Origin: a virus
Virus record (IMG/VR): IMGVR_UViG_3300042336_000044
Location: 1-40,942 of that record
Reading direction: 5' to 3' (one strand)
DNA: 40,942 nucleotides
Shown here one piece after another: positions 1-8,421 of the stretch. A program made the translations under genes and the position numbers. Every line of letters starts with the position of its first letter. Positions within the stretch are counted from its first letter, which is position 1. The notes under the pieces are model-generated. The model was not told where the DNA came from. It made no database searches and saw nothing but the letters and a program-made list of their open reading frames with translations.

Positions 1-127
1 TGGAACCTTTACACTTAATGCTCCAACAGGAACATTGGCAAATGGTCAGAAGTTAATGTTCCGATTAACAAGCACAAACGTGCAGACTTTTAGTTGGAAT
101 AGTGTTTTCAGAGGGTCAACCGATCTT
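1..127. repeat. 127-bp terminal direct repeat, left copy
   Basis: Identical base for base to 40816-40942. An exact repeat whose length equals a common maximum assembly k-mer (127) is the usual mark of a circular contig that was not trimmed. It lies inside one open reading frame that continues in frame across the join, so it is best read as an assembly overlap and not a biological terminal repeat. The non-redundant circle is 40,815 bp. Confidence 0.95.
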
Positions 128-235
128 ATTTTGCCAACAACATCTTCTGGTGCTGGAAATGAAGATTACATGGGTTTCATTTACGATAGCACTGCTATCA
201 AATGGGATTTGATTGCTAAAAACTTTGGATTCTAA
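2..235 (+). CDS. collagen-like tail fibre, C-terminal part (continues from 39554)
   Basis: This is the 3' end of the collagen-like fibre gene that begins at 39554 and runs off the right edge of the window. The reading frame is preserved across the circular join because 40,815 is divisible by three, giving a full protein of about 498 residues. This part encodes the non-collagenous C-terminal domain, a compact beta-rich region ending in aromatic residues (KNFGF) and TAA. In collagen-like phage fibres such C-terminal knobs trimerise the fibre or contact the receptor; the role here is inference. An internal ATG at 35 is not the true start. Confidence 0.9.
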   Translation, partial: GTFTLNAPTGTLANGQKLMFRLTSTNVQTFSWNSVFRGSTDLILPTTSSGAGNEDYMGFIYDSTAIKWDLIAKNFGF

Positions 236-237
236 AC

Positions 238-426
238 ATGAAAATCGACTTTGAATTTGACACACCGCACGGCGTCTTCCGGGACGCCTTGCACCTGCCT
301 GACGACCACGGCATGACTGACGAGCAGATTAATGCTATGAAGCAGCAGCGTGTGGACAACTGGATTGCCATCGTAACTGCCCCACCAGTAGAAGTTGTTG
401 AAGAAACTCCTCCAACTGAGGAGTAA
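238..426 (+). CDS. small acidic hypothetical protein (62 aa)
   Basis: Starts two bases after the collagen-like fibre stop and ends two bases before the giant repeat protein, so it is co-transcribed with the tail-fibre genes. The start is preceded by a weak GGA. The protein is acidic, with an N-terminal MKIDFEF strand, a central DEQINAMKQQ helix and a proline/glutamate-rich tail (PPVEVVEETPPTEE). No domain is recognised. Small acidic proteins beside fibre genes are sometimes fibre-assembly chaperones, but nothing here proves that. Confidence 0.8.
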   Translation: MKIDFEFDTPHGVFRDALHLPDDHGMTDEQINAMKQQRVDNWIAIVTAPPVEVVEETPPTEE

Positions 427-428
427 AC

Positions 429-3400
429 ATGGCTGATCGCTTCTGGGTTGGTGGTGCGGGTACTTGGAACACAAGCAGCACTACAAACTGGTCTGCTACC
501 TCCGGCGGACCCAGCGGTGCATCCGCGCCTACCGCAGTAGATGATGTTTTCTTTAATCAGGTTGGCACTTACACGGTCACAATTACCGGCGGTCTGTGCC
601 GTGATCTTACCGTTTCTGCTAACACCGTCACGCTTTCAATAATATCTGCCCCTCTTACGATTAGCGGCTCTATGACGTTAGTGGCGGGAACAATTTGGAC
701 ATCAGGTTTTGCGACAACATTTAATGCTACAACCACGGGTAAAACAATTACCACCAACGGCGTTAGCATTGCTGGACTAACATTTGGCGGCATTGGCGGA
801 GGCTGGACACTTGGTAGCGCATTAACTTCAACGTCAGCAATAAGCGTAAACGATGGGTCTTTTAATAGCGGAAATTTTTCTATCACTTCGACTAGTTTTT
901 CTTCCGCTAGTTCTTCAACTAGATCAGTAGATTTTGGTTCAAGCACAGTTACTATCAGCGTCAATTCAAGTACCGCATTAAATTTAGGAATAGCCACCGG
1001 CTTAACATGGAATGCCGGAACATCTCAGATCAATTTAACTGGCGGAACCACGGGTATTACAAGCGGCGGATTGACATTCAATAACGTCAGCTTTACATCA
1101 ACCTCTTCCACCGCTGTGAGAACAATCGCAGGCGCAAACACCTTTAATAATTTTTTCGTCACCGGGCCATCAGTCATTGGCGCAAGCTCAGTCACGTTCG
1201 ATTCCCAGCAAACCATCAACGGCACACTGTCCACCACAAACACAGCAGGCAATCGCCGTATATGGTTCCGCTCAGCCGCTTACGGCATTTCCCAAGACCT
1301 TGTTGTCAACTCTGCCCCAAGCCTGACAAACGCAGACTTCCGTGGCCTGTACGTCCGTGGCACAGCAGCCCCCATCAGCGGAACACGCATCGGCAATCGC
1401 GGTGAGTGCAGGGGCATCACGTTCAGTACGCCTAAGACGGTGTATTGGAACCTATCCGGCACACAGGCTTGGTCTGCCAACGCATGGGCAGCAACCTCCA
1501 CGGGCGCACCCAATACGGACAACTTTCCATTACCGCAAGACACCGCTACATTTACCAATGCAGGCGCGGCAACAACAGTCCAATTAAACTCCGCAATTGG
1601 GTATGTGCCCACAATTGACCTATCTGCACGAACTACAGCGTTTACGCTCACCAGTACATCCGTTCAAACGGTATACGGTAACTGGATAAATGGGTCTGGC
1701 GTAAATTTAACAATTAGCACTTTCTTTACTTTTTCTGGTGGAATCAATCAAACTATTACCAGCGCAGGAAAGTCATTTAATAACTCTAGTATTTTTGTAG
1801 ATACATATGGAGGAACCGTTCAACTTGCTGATGCGTTAAATGTTGGATTTGGTGGCATAACAGTAACAAATGGCACGTTTAACACTGCAGGATATTCGGT
1901 CAATTGTGCAAGTTTTTCATCTAACAACTCCAACGTCAGGACTATTACACTTGGTGCAAGCGCGCTTACCTTGCAGGGCACTTTTTCCTGCGCGCCAAGA
2001 ACAAATCTGACGCTTAATGCAGGAACCTCTAGCATTACATTGACTGGTCAAAATAACACTGTAAGTGTTGACGGTAGAACCCTCTACAACCTGTCGTTTT
2101 CAAACACTGTTTTACCGTCCAATTGTAGTATATCTGGAGATATTGTATTTAACAATTTAACAGTAACTGCACCGGCAAGTGCGGGGGTAATGATTGTTCG
2201 TATTTCCGGAAATAACACAATTAACGGAACATTGACCTGTGCGGGCGCATCTGTTTTGCGGCGTATTATTATGGGCTCTGACGCAGCCGGAACTCCGCGC
2301 ACCTTAACAGTCAATGCCATCTCTGCTACTGACTGCGATTTCCGAGACATTAACCTCGCTGGCGCAGCATCGGGTGCATCGCCTACACGCGCCGGGGATT
2401 GCGGCGGCAACACAGGCATCACGTTCCCTGTCCCCAAAACGGTGTACTGGAACCTTGCTGGCGCTCAAAACTGGAGTGCAACAGCTTGGGCTCCGGGGTC
2501 TGGTGGTACGCCTGACATCAACAACTTCCCGCTTGCTCAAGACACTGCGGTGTTTGACGACGTTGGTGCAGCAGGGACAATAACAATTAGCGCCGAATGG
2601 AACGTCGGCACATTTGACGCCTTGCTTCGTACCAGCGCAATGACGTTAAATTTTACGTCTTCCATAAGCGTGCACGGCGACTGGAAACTTAATACAGGCG
2701 TTGCGTTCACAGGCTCTACGGTACTTTTATTCAGTAAAAATGCGTTACAAACCATAGTTAGTAACGGAGTTCCGCTTACGGGATGCGGAGTATCTGCGCG
2801 TAATTCTTCTGGGAGCGTCCAACTTGCCGATGCACTGTCCCTTGTGGGAAACACCTTAACCGTAACCGGAACTTTTGATGCTGCTACATACAATGTCAGT
2901 GTTGGAAGGGTTGTTTTAGATGCCACGGCGACCGTCAGAATGGGCAGTGGAACTTGGACCTTGTCCGCCACTAACTTTGTTTGGGATTGCAACGTTTCGA
3001 CCGTAGTTGTTGCGGGCTCATCAACAATCGTTCTTTCCAGTATATCTAGCTTGGCAAGAACGTTTGCTGGAGCCTCCAAGTATTACAACAAACTTACAAT
3101 TGGAGGCGCAACAGGGGGGTCAACGCTAAACATCACCGGAAATAACACGTTCGGTGAACTTGCCTCAACTAAAACTGTATCGCACGCAATTTCTTTTGGA
3201 ACGACTAACCACACTTTTGGCAAATGGTCCGTAACAGGAACGGCGGGTAACGTGGTGACCATTACTGGCACAAGTGGTGCAAACACCATTGCTGGACCTG
3301 CGGTTACTGGGATTGATTACTTGGCTATGGGTAGTTGGGCTATTAATGCAAGCAGCCCCGGTGAGTTTTACGCTGGAGCCAACAGCACTGGCACAGCCGC

Positions 3401-5555
3401 AGCCCCGGTATTTAGAACTGCTGCACCCGCCCCTCGCACACTGTATTGGGTAGGCGGCACAGGCAACTGGTCATCCACAACCAAGTGGGACACAACATCT
3501 GGCGGCGGTGGTGGAGCAGCCATCCCCACATCGCTTGATGAGGTCAACTTTGATTCGCTGTCTAACGCCACAGCCTACACAGCCACAATTGATGCTGGTG
3601 TAACGCTTGCCCGATGCGCCTCGTTCACAATGGCTGGCCCGTTAGTTGGCAACGTGACCTTTGCTGGCTCAGTGGGTATTGCCTTCCACGGCAACGTGAG
3701 TTTTGCTGCTACGGGGATTACTCGTAGCTATACAGGTCCAATGGGTTGCGCGGGTAATTCAAGTTATACGTTTACTCCAAATGGATTGGTGTTTGGCTCT
3801 AGCTTTAGTACAAACGGTATTGGCGCTACTTGGACACTAGGAAGCGCATTAAACATTCAAACAAGTTTTTTACTTGTTAATTATGGTTCGTTTAGTACAT
3901 CGGGAAGCAATTATGCAATTACCGCAGCGACTTTATCTTCAAGTAATTTAAACATACGTTCTATAAATTTAAACGGAAGTACATTAACACTTAGTGGAAA
4001 TCCTATTACATTTACAATATCAACAAATTTAACTTTTAACGCTGGTACATCTACTATTCTTGCTTCAGCCGCAGCGCCTTCTTTTTTTGGGGGCGGGCAA
4101 ACTTTTAACACCGCGTCTTTTACCAATACGGGCGGTTCTTCGGCAACCGTTTCTGGACAAAATACGTTTAACAACTTTACCGTTGTTTCGCAATCTGTTT
4201 TGGGTATTTACGCAATTTTATTCAGCGCCAATCAAACAATCAGCACCCTGACGCTGAACGCTGGAACAGCATCTGCCTACCGCACGTTCTTGGCATCAAA
4301 CACCATCGGCACAACCAGAACATTGACGGTTGGCACTCTGACTGCTGGCGCTGCTGACATTGACTTCCGTGACATCACCATTGCTGGCGCTGCTGCTCCA
4401 ATCTCAGGCACTCGGTTCGGTGATGCCAAGGGCAACAGCGGGATTACGTTCCCTGCGGCTAAGACGGTGTATTACGTTATTAACCTTGGTGCTTGGGGCG
4501 CTGCAAGCGGGGGTAGTTGGGGGGCAACATCTGGAGGAGTGCAAGACGCAACAATGTTTCCGCTTGCTCAAGACACAGCAGTATTCCCTGCCTCAACTAC
4601 GCCCCCATCTGGCGGCACGGTAGCTATTAACCATAGCTACAACATTGGCACAATAGATATGTCATTAAGAACGTCAAACACTATGACGTTAGCAACAAGC
4701 ACCAACACGCCAGCAATCTACGGTAACTGGATCAACGGCACAGGCACTACGCTGACGGGTACGGGGCAGATGACTTTTGCAGGGCGGGGTGCTCAGACAA
4801 TTACAAGTGCAGGTAGGACTTTTACACAAGGCGTTAGGACTGAGACTCCCGGTGGCTCTGTTACTTTACAAGATGCGTTTGTGACTAACTTAGGCTCGTC
4901 GGCAGCATTGCCTATAATTCAAGGTACATTTGATGCCGCAAACTATAATGTTACTTTATCAGGAGCTGCTGCATCAGGAGTAAGCATTAGTGGAACTCTT
5001 GTCCGCACTGTGGCTATCGGTTCTGGCACGTGGACAATTTCGGGGCCTAATGGATGGGGAGCCAATTCAACAAACCTCACCATTACCGGCACTGGCACTA
5101 TTAACCTCACATCGTCATCTGGAAAACAATTTGATGGCGGCAACGCAAATTACTCCGGTATTACCCTCAACCAAGGTGGCGCAGGTACGTTGACCATTAC
5201 TGGCAACAACACTTTTAAGACTATCACCAACACCTACAGTGCTACAGGTGCAACAACTATTGCTTTGGGAACCACCACCCAAACCCTGACGCAACCTTGG
5301 ACGGCGACAGGCGCAGCAGGTCGGGTTTTGACCATTAGCGGCACATCCGCAGCATCTCCCGCTACTTTGATATTCAGCGGTGGAGGTCAAGCAGCCAACG
5401 TAGACTATCTGGCAATCAACAACGTCAGGGCATATAACCTGACAGACACTTGGTACGCTGGAGCAAACTCTACCAACGGCGGCTCATTAGGATGGGTATA
5501 CGCATCAGGAGTAATTGCAACGGCGTATCTTGGTAACTTCTTTGCCTTCTTTTAA
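429..5555 (+). CDS. giant repetitive beta-rich tail fibre or adhesin (1708 aa)
   Basis: The largest gene in the genome, about 12% of it. A strong ribosome site (GAGGAG, 5-base spacing) sets the start. The product is low in cysteine and very rich in Thr, Ser, Gly, Asn and Ala, in short alternating strands such as TLTVNA and NNTFN, as expected of a beta-helix or stacked beta-sandwich fibre. It consists of five units with heads near residues 1, 335, 669, 1002 and 1343. Heads 1 and 4 read WVGGxG...W, while heads 2, 3 and 5 read TVY..., then FPLxQDTAxF. Position after the fibre genes and before the lysis set suggests a virion-attached receptor-binding or surface adhesin. No catalytic motif, autotransporter or secretion signal is seen. 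Function is inferred from composition and context. Confidence 0.8.
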   Translation: MADRFWVGGAGTWNTSSTTNWSATSGGPSGASAPTAVDDVFFNQVGTYTVTITGGLCRDLTVSANTVTLSIISAPLTISGSMTLVAGTIWTSGFATTFNATTTGKTITTNGVSIAGLTFGGIGGGWTLGSALTSTSAISVNDGSFNSGNFSITSTSFSSASSSTRSVDFGSSTVTISVNSSTALNLGIATGLTWNAGTSQINLTGGTTGITSGGLTFNNVSFTSTSSTAVRTIAGANTFNNFFVTGPSVIGASSVTFDSQQTINGTLSTTNTAGNRRIWFRSAAYGISQDLVVNSAPSLTNADFRGLYVRGTAAPISGTRIGNRGECRGITFSTPKTVYWNLSGTQAWSANAWAATSTGAPNTDNFPLPQDTATFTNAGAATTVQLNSAIGYVPTIDLSARTTAFTLTSTSVQTVYGNWINGSGVNLTISTFFTFSGGINQTITSAGKSFNNSSIFVDTYGGTVQLADALNVGFGGITVTNGTFNTAGYSVNCASFSSNNSNVRTITLGASALTLQGTFSCAPRTNLTLNAGTSSITLTGQNNTVSVDGRTLYNLSFSNTVLPSNCSISGDIVFNNLTVTAPASAGVMIVRISGNNTINGTLTCAGASVLRRIIMGSDAAGTPRTLTVNAISATDCDFRDINLAGAASGASPTRAGDCGGNTGITFPVPKTVYWNLAGAQNWSATAWAPGSGGTPDINNFPLAQDTAVFDDVGAAGTITISAEWNVGTFDALLRTSAMTLNFTSSISVHGDWKLNTGVAFTGSTVLLFSKNALQTIVSNGVPLTGCGVSARNSSGSVQLADALSLVGNTLTVTGTFDAATYNVSVGRVVLDATATVRMGSGTWTLSATNFVWDCNVSTVVVAGSSTIVLSSISSLARTFAGASKYYNKLTIGGATGGSTLNITGNNTFGELASTKTVSHAISFGTTNHTFGKWSVTGTAGNVVTITGTSGANTIAGPAVTGIDYLAMGSWAINASSPGEFYAGANSTGTAAAPVFRTAAPAPRTLYWVGGTGNWSSTTKWDTTSGGGGGAAIPTSLDEVNFDSLSNATAYTATIDAGVTLARCASFTMAGPLVGNVTFAGSVGIAFHGNVSFAATGITRSYTGPMGCAGNSSYTFTPNGLVFGSSFSTNGIGATWTLGSALNIQTSFLLVNYGSFSTSGSNYAITAATLSSSNLNIRSINLNGSTLTLSGNPITFTISTNLTFNAGTSTILASAAAPSFFGGGQTFNTASFTNTGGSSATVSGQNTFNNFTVVSQSVLGIYAILFSANQTISTLTLNAGTASAYRTFLASNTIGTTRTLTVGTLTAGAADIDFRDITIAGAAAPISGTRFGDAKGNSGITFPAAKTVYYVINLGAWGAASGGSWGATSGGVQDATMFPLAQDTAVFPASTTPPSGGTVAINHSYNIGTIDMSLRTSNTMTLATSTNTPAIYGNWINGTGTTLTGTGQMTFAGRGAQTITSAGRTFTQGVRTETPGGSVTLQDAFVTNLGSSAALPIIQGTFDAANYNVTLSGAAASGVSISGTLVRTVAIGSGTWTISGPNGWGANSTNLTITGTGTINLTSSSGKQFDGGNANYSGITLNQGGAGTLTITGNNTFKTITNTYSATGATTIALGTTTQTLTQPWTATGAAGRVLTISGTSAASPATLIFSGGGQAANVDYLAINNVRAYNLTDTWYAGANSTNGGSLGWVYASGVIATAYLGNFFAFF
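429..5555 (+). repeat. five tandem ~1-kb units inside the giant fibre gene
   Basis: Unit heads start at about 429, 1431, 2433, 3432 and 4455, so the first four units are 333-341 codons and the last is 366. Conserved unit ends read GITF followed by PKTVYWN or AAKTVYY. DNA identity between units is low except for short words, so the units diverged long ago. Base use changes within units: for example 3835-4240 is visibly richer in A and T than the flanking sequence. Confidence 0.75.
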
Positions 5556-5562
5556 AGAAAAT

Positions 5563-6609
5563 ATGAAAATAGCCGTCTACGCCATCAGCAAAAACGAAGC
5601 GCATTTCGTCAAACGATTCTGTGCTTCAGCTAAAGATGCTGACCTAATTGTCATTGCTGACACAGGCTCAACTGACGACACGATTCAGTTGGCGATGAAC
5701 GCTGGCGCTAGAGTCTTTGAGATATGCGTAAAACCTTGGCGGTTTGACAAAGCCAGAGATGCTGCTCTTGCATTGCTGCCACCTGACATCGACATCTGCA
5801 TCTCACTAGACTTAGACGAAGTGCTGGAGCCGGGGTGGAGAAAAGAGATTGAACGTGTGTGGGCAACAGACACAACTCGTCTGCGCTACAAGTTTGATTG
5901 GAGCAACGGGGTCGTGTTTTACAGCGAGAAAATCCACCATCGCTACGGCTACCACTGGCATCACCCAATCCATGAGTACATCCGTGCTGACAACAGAATC
6001 CCCGAGGTGTACGCACACACGGATATGCTGCTTGTCAGTCACCATCCTGACGAAACAAAGTCACGCAGCCAATACTTGCCCTTGCTTGAGTTGGCGGTTA
6101 AAGAAGACCCGTACTGTCACCGAAATGCTTTCTACTACGCTAGAGAATTGACGTTTTATTCTCAGTGGAGAGAGGCCATCCCTGCGCTCAAGAAGTACCT
6201 GACAATGCCACAGGCAAGTTGGAGCCATGAGCGATGCTACGCCATGAGGCTGCTTGGCAAGTCACACGAAAGCCTAGGCGAGATCAAAGAGGCTGAAAAG
6301 TGGTATCAGGGGGCTTGCCTTGAAGAACCCAACACCCGTGAGCCGTGGGTGGATTACGCCATGTTCTGCTACAACACTAATGATTGGGAGACTTGCTACT
6401 TTGCAGCAACTAGGGCGCTGAAAATTAAGGAAAAGCTGGAGGTCTATACAATGGACCCCGCTGCATGGTCTGACAAGCCGCACGACCTGTGCAGCATTGC
6501 GGCGTGGCATCTAGGCCATAAGGATAAAGCAAGACAAGAACTGGACGAGGCTTTAAAATTCAAGCCCGAAGACCCCAGACTACTCGCCAATAAGGAATGG
6601 ATGAAATGA
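5563..6609 (+). CDS. glycosyltransferase family 2 with TPR-like C-terminus (348 aa)
   Basis: Residues 1-100 look like a GT-A glycosyltransferase: N-terminal IAVYAISKNEAHF, a DTGSTDDT nucleotide-binding segment near residue 33, and a D-x-D-E motif (DLDEVLEPGW) near residues 83-91 for metal and sugar-nucleotide binding. Residues from about 185 to the end are helical repeats resembling TPRs (YYARELTFYSQWREAI, LGKSHESLGEIKEAEKWY, then a third with ALKFKPEDP). The start chosen is the ATG 7 bases after the giant fibre stop; an upstream in-frame start at 5515 would overlap that gene. The family transfers a sugar from a nucleotide donor. Whether the acceptor is host surface glycan or the adjacent Thr/Ser-rich fibres is unknown. 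The next gene overlaps its stop by ATGA. Confidence 0.85.
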   Translation: MKIAVYAISKNEAHFVKRFCASAKDADLIVIADTGSTDDTIQLAMNAGARVFEICVKPWRFDKARDAALALLPPDIDICISLDLDEVLEPGWRKEIERVWATDTTRLRYKFDWSNGVVFYSEKIHHRYGYHWHHPIHEYIRADNRIPEVYAHTDMLLVSHHPDETKSRSQYLPLLELAVKEDPYCHRNAFYYARELTFYSQWREAIPALKKYLTMPQASWSHERCYAMRLLGKSHESLGEIKEAEKWYQGACLEEPNTREPWVDYAMFCYNTNDWETCYFAATRALKIKEKLEVYTMDPAAWSDKPHDLCSIAAWHLGHKDKARQELDEALKFKPEDPRLLANKEWMK

Positions 6610-6785
6610 GCACCGTAGACAAAACAGACGCTCGACTGTCAACTCACGAAGAAGTTTGTGCGATCAGGTACGAGCAGATCAATGCTAGGCTTAAACGCAT
6701 TGAAACCATCATGTTGCAGACTGCTGGCTTGATGATTATTTCTATGGCAGGAACGATTTTTTCTGCGGTGTGGATATTGAAATGA
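6606..6785 (+). CDS. small membrane protein, XhlA-like topology (59 aa)
   Basis: Start chosen at the ATGA overlap with the glycosyltransferase stop; an in-frame ATG 9 bases upstream lies inside that gene. Residues 1-35 are charged and helical (RLSTHEEVCAIRYEQINARLKR), followed by one hydrophobic helix (TAGLMIISMAGTIFSAVWIL) and a C-terminal lysine. A short amphipathic helix followed by one C-terminal membrane span is the layout of haemolysin XhlA-type holin helpers, and it is the first gene of the lysis cassette. Sequence alone does not prove lysis activity. Confidence 0.75.
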   Translation: MSTVDKTDARLSTHEEVCAIRYEQINARLKRIETIMLQTAGLMIISMAGTIFSAVWILK

Positions 6786-6874
6786 AAGACTGGGCCGTTA
6801 GCTTTATCGCTGCGGCCCTCTTTTGTGGGCTGGTGGTCTGGTGCGCCAAAGTATTTGTTGAGGTGCTGCGATGA
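6782..6874 (+). CDS. 30-residue single-span membrane protein in lysis cassette
   Basis: A tiny gene locked between its neighbours by two ATGA overlaps (stop of the previous gene at 6783-6785, start of the next at 6871). The protein begins MKDWAV, has a hydrophobic span (SFIAAALFCGLVVWCAKVF) holding two cysteines, and ends VEVLR. One short span with a positive tail would fit a pinholin-like peptide, antiholin or small lysis modulator; this is inference. The overlaps at both ends are the main evidence that it is translated. Confidence 0.65.
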   Translation: MKDWAVSFIAAALFCGLVVWCAKVFVEVLR

Positions 6875-7317
6875 TTGCCGAACTTGCTGCTGCTAACGCT
6901 GCTTTTGCAGTCATCAAAGGCGCTCTAGCCAACGGCAAAGAACTGTCTGCGCTCGGCTCACGGGTGTTTGACTACTTTGACAACAAGGCAGTGATTCAAG
7001 AAAGAGCCACCAAGAAGGGCGGCGGCAGCGACATGGAAGAATTCATGGCGTTGGAGCAACTGAACGCGCAAGAAGTGGAACTGCGTGAACGGATGGTCTA
7101 CGCTGGCAGACCTGGCATGTGGGGTGATTGGCAGAAGTTCCAAGCCGCTGCTGCCCGTAAGCGCAGGGAAGCCAAGGAAGAAGCCGCCAGAGAAGCAAAG
7201 AGGCGGCAGCGGCAGCTTGAAGACATGGTTGAGTACATAGCCATCGGATTGGGAGTAATCGTCCTTGCTGGCCTTCTGGTAGGCGGCATTGTTCTTTACA
7301 TGAAGCACCTGCGATGA
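6871..7317 (+). CDS. lysis-cassette membrane protein with charged stalk (148 aa)
   Basis: Starts by ATGA overlap with the 30-residue gene. Residues 1-45 are Ala-rich and helical, residues 80-118 form a very basic/acidic helix (ARKRREAKEEAAREAKRRQR) likely to be a coiled coil, and residues about 121-143 form one membrane span (IAIGLGVIVLAGLLVGGIVL) followed by MKHLR. The layout is a soluble N-terminus anchored by a C-terminal span. No named family is certain. Its place before the holin suggests a holin-associated or spanin-like role, but no lipobox or signal peptide is present. Confidence 0.75.
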   Translation: MIAELAAANAAFAVIKGALANGKELSALGSRVFDYFDNKAVIQERATKKGGGSDMEEFMALEQLNAQEVELRERMVYAGRPGMWGDWQKFQAAAARKRREAKEEAAREAKRRQRQLEDMVEYIAIGLGVIVLAGLLVGGIVLYMKHLR

Positions 7318-7922
7318 GCGATAAACCAGCATCCATCATTGACAAAGTTCTTGGGTATGTAGACAGCCCGTTCAAGCTGTTTGCCATCCTCATCATGGGT
7401 GTGGTGGCGTTTGCCGGGTACTTCCTTTGGCAGAACCAGACCTTTATGCTGGACGCCTACAAAGAGTCGAAGAAGCTGCCAGAGATCAACACGAACCGAG
7501 CCGATGATGCCAGTTCCATGCTGCTCAAAAAGACAGGTGCAACCGTGGTGGCGGTGTTCAAGGTCAACCCGCTGTTCAACAGCCGGGTGCTGTACAAAGC
7601 CTACACCAAGGACGGGCGCGACAAGACGATTGAAGACATTGATGTGGGTCTGTTCAGCCAGAACTCAGCCAACAATTCGGATGTGGTCAAGTTGATGACC
7701 AACGAGATTCCCTGCGGGGACTACCGCTATGCTCAGTCTGAGGTGGGCCTGTGGTACATCGAAAAAGGCGTGACGTTCACCTGCCGGGTCAGCGTACCAC
7801 CTGACAGCCACCGCTTTGTAGGACAGGTCACGGTCGGGTGGGCAGAGCCACCGCAAGACATTCAACAAGTAAAATTCATGCTGGAGATTGCCAGCGCCAT
7901 GCTAACCAAAAGGGGTAATTGA
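7314..7922 (+). CDS. membrane-anchored protein of lysis cassette (202 aa)
   Basis: Overlaps the preceding stop by ATGA and ends one base before the holin start. After a short cytoplasmic N-terminus, residues about 20-42 are a single membrane span (LFAILIMGVVAFAGYFLW). The remaining ~160 residues should lie outside the inner membrane as a type II protein: mixed alpha/beta, two cysteines (in EIPCGDYRY and VTFTCRVSV) that could pair in the periplasm. The family is not recognised. A periplasmic domain between holin and endolysin genes could act as a lysis regulator (compare RI or T antagonists), which is speculation. Confidence 0.75.
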   Translation: MSDKPASIIDKVLGYVDSPFKLFAILIMGVVAFAGYFLWQNQTFMLDAYKESKKLPEINTNRADDASSMLLKKTGATVVAVFKVNPLFNSRVLYKAYTKDGRDKTIEDIDVGLFSQNSANNSDVVKLMTNEIPCGDYRYAQSEVGLWYIEKGVTFTCRVSVPPDSHRFVGQVTVGWAEPPQDIQQVKFMLEIASAMLTKRGN

Positions 7923-7923
7923 T

Positions 7924-8421
7924 ATGGATTGGCTTAAACAAATCGCACCTACCATCGCTACTGCAATGGGTGGCCCACTAGCGGGTATGGCTGTGTCGGC
8001 TATCTCAAAAGCTATTGGCGTTGACCCTGACAAAGTGGGAGACATGATCTCCAACAACAAGCTGTCAGCCGAGCAGATCGCACAGGTCAAGATTGCAGAG
8101 ATCGAATTGCAAAAGCAAGCGCAAGAACTTGGCCTTAACTTTGAAAAGCTAGAGGTGGAAGACCGTAAGTCAGCACGGGAGATGCAAGCCACCACCAGAA
8201 GCATGATGCCGCCTATCTTAGCTGGCGCTGTGACTATAGGCTTCTTTGGCATTATGGTAATGATGTTCTTTAACCAGATCGACAGCAGCAACCCTGCTAT
8301 CTTAATGATGCTTGGCAGCTTGGGTACGGCATGGACGGGCATCATTGCCTACTATTTTGGATCGTCTGCTGGTTCACAAGCCAAGACCGATTTGCTTTCT
8401 AAATCTGGAGCATCTAAGTGA
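7924..8421 (+). CDS. holin, three-transmembrane GTA-type (165 aa)
   Basis: Recognised by layout and wording of the holin-of-3TMs family (PF11351, known from gene-transfer agents and many siphophages). A weakly hydrophobic Gly/Ala-rich N-terminal segment (TIATAMGGPLAGMAVSAIS) is followed by a charged amphipathic middle (EQIAQVKIAEIELQKQAQE, then EDRKSAREMQ), then two clear spans (PPILAGAVTIGFFGIMVMMF and AILMMLGSLGTAWTGIIAYY) and a basic C-terminus. It would open the inner membrane and time lysis. It overlaps the endolysin by ATGA (8418). Confidence 0.9.
   Translation: MDWLKQIAPTIATAMGGPLAGMAVSAISKAIGVDPDKVGDMISNNKLSAEQIAQVKIAEIELQKQAQELGLNFEKLEVEDRKSAREMQATTRSMMPPILAGAVTIGFFGIMVMMFFNQIDSSNPAILMMLGSLGTAWTGIIAYYFGSSAGSQAKTDLLSKSGASK

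Noticed and set aside
1-127. Biological direct terminal repeat
   Set aside because: 127 bp equals a standard assembler k-mer, and the repeat is within a gene whose frame continues across the join; an assembly overlap explains it fully.
569-3571. Several minus-strand open frames opposite the giant fibre gene
   Set aside because: They arise because Thr/Ser/Ala codons rarely give stops on the opposite strand; none has a ribosome site.
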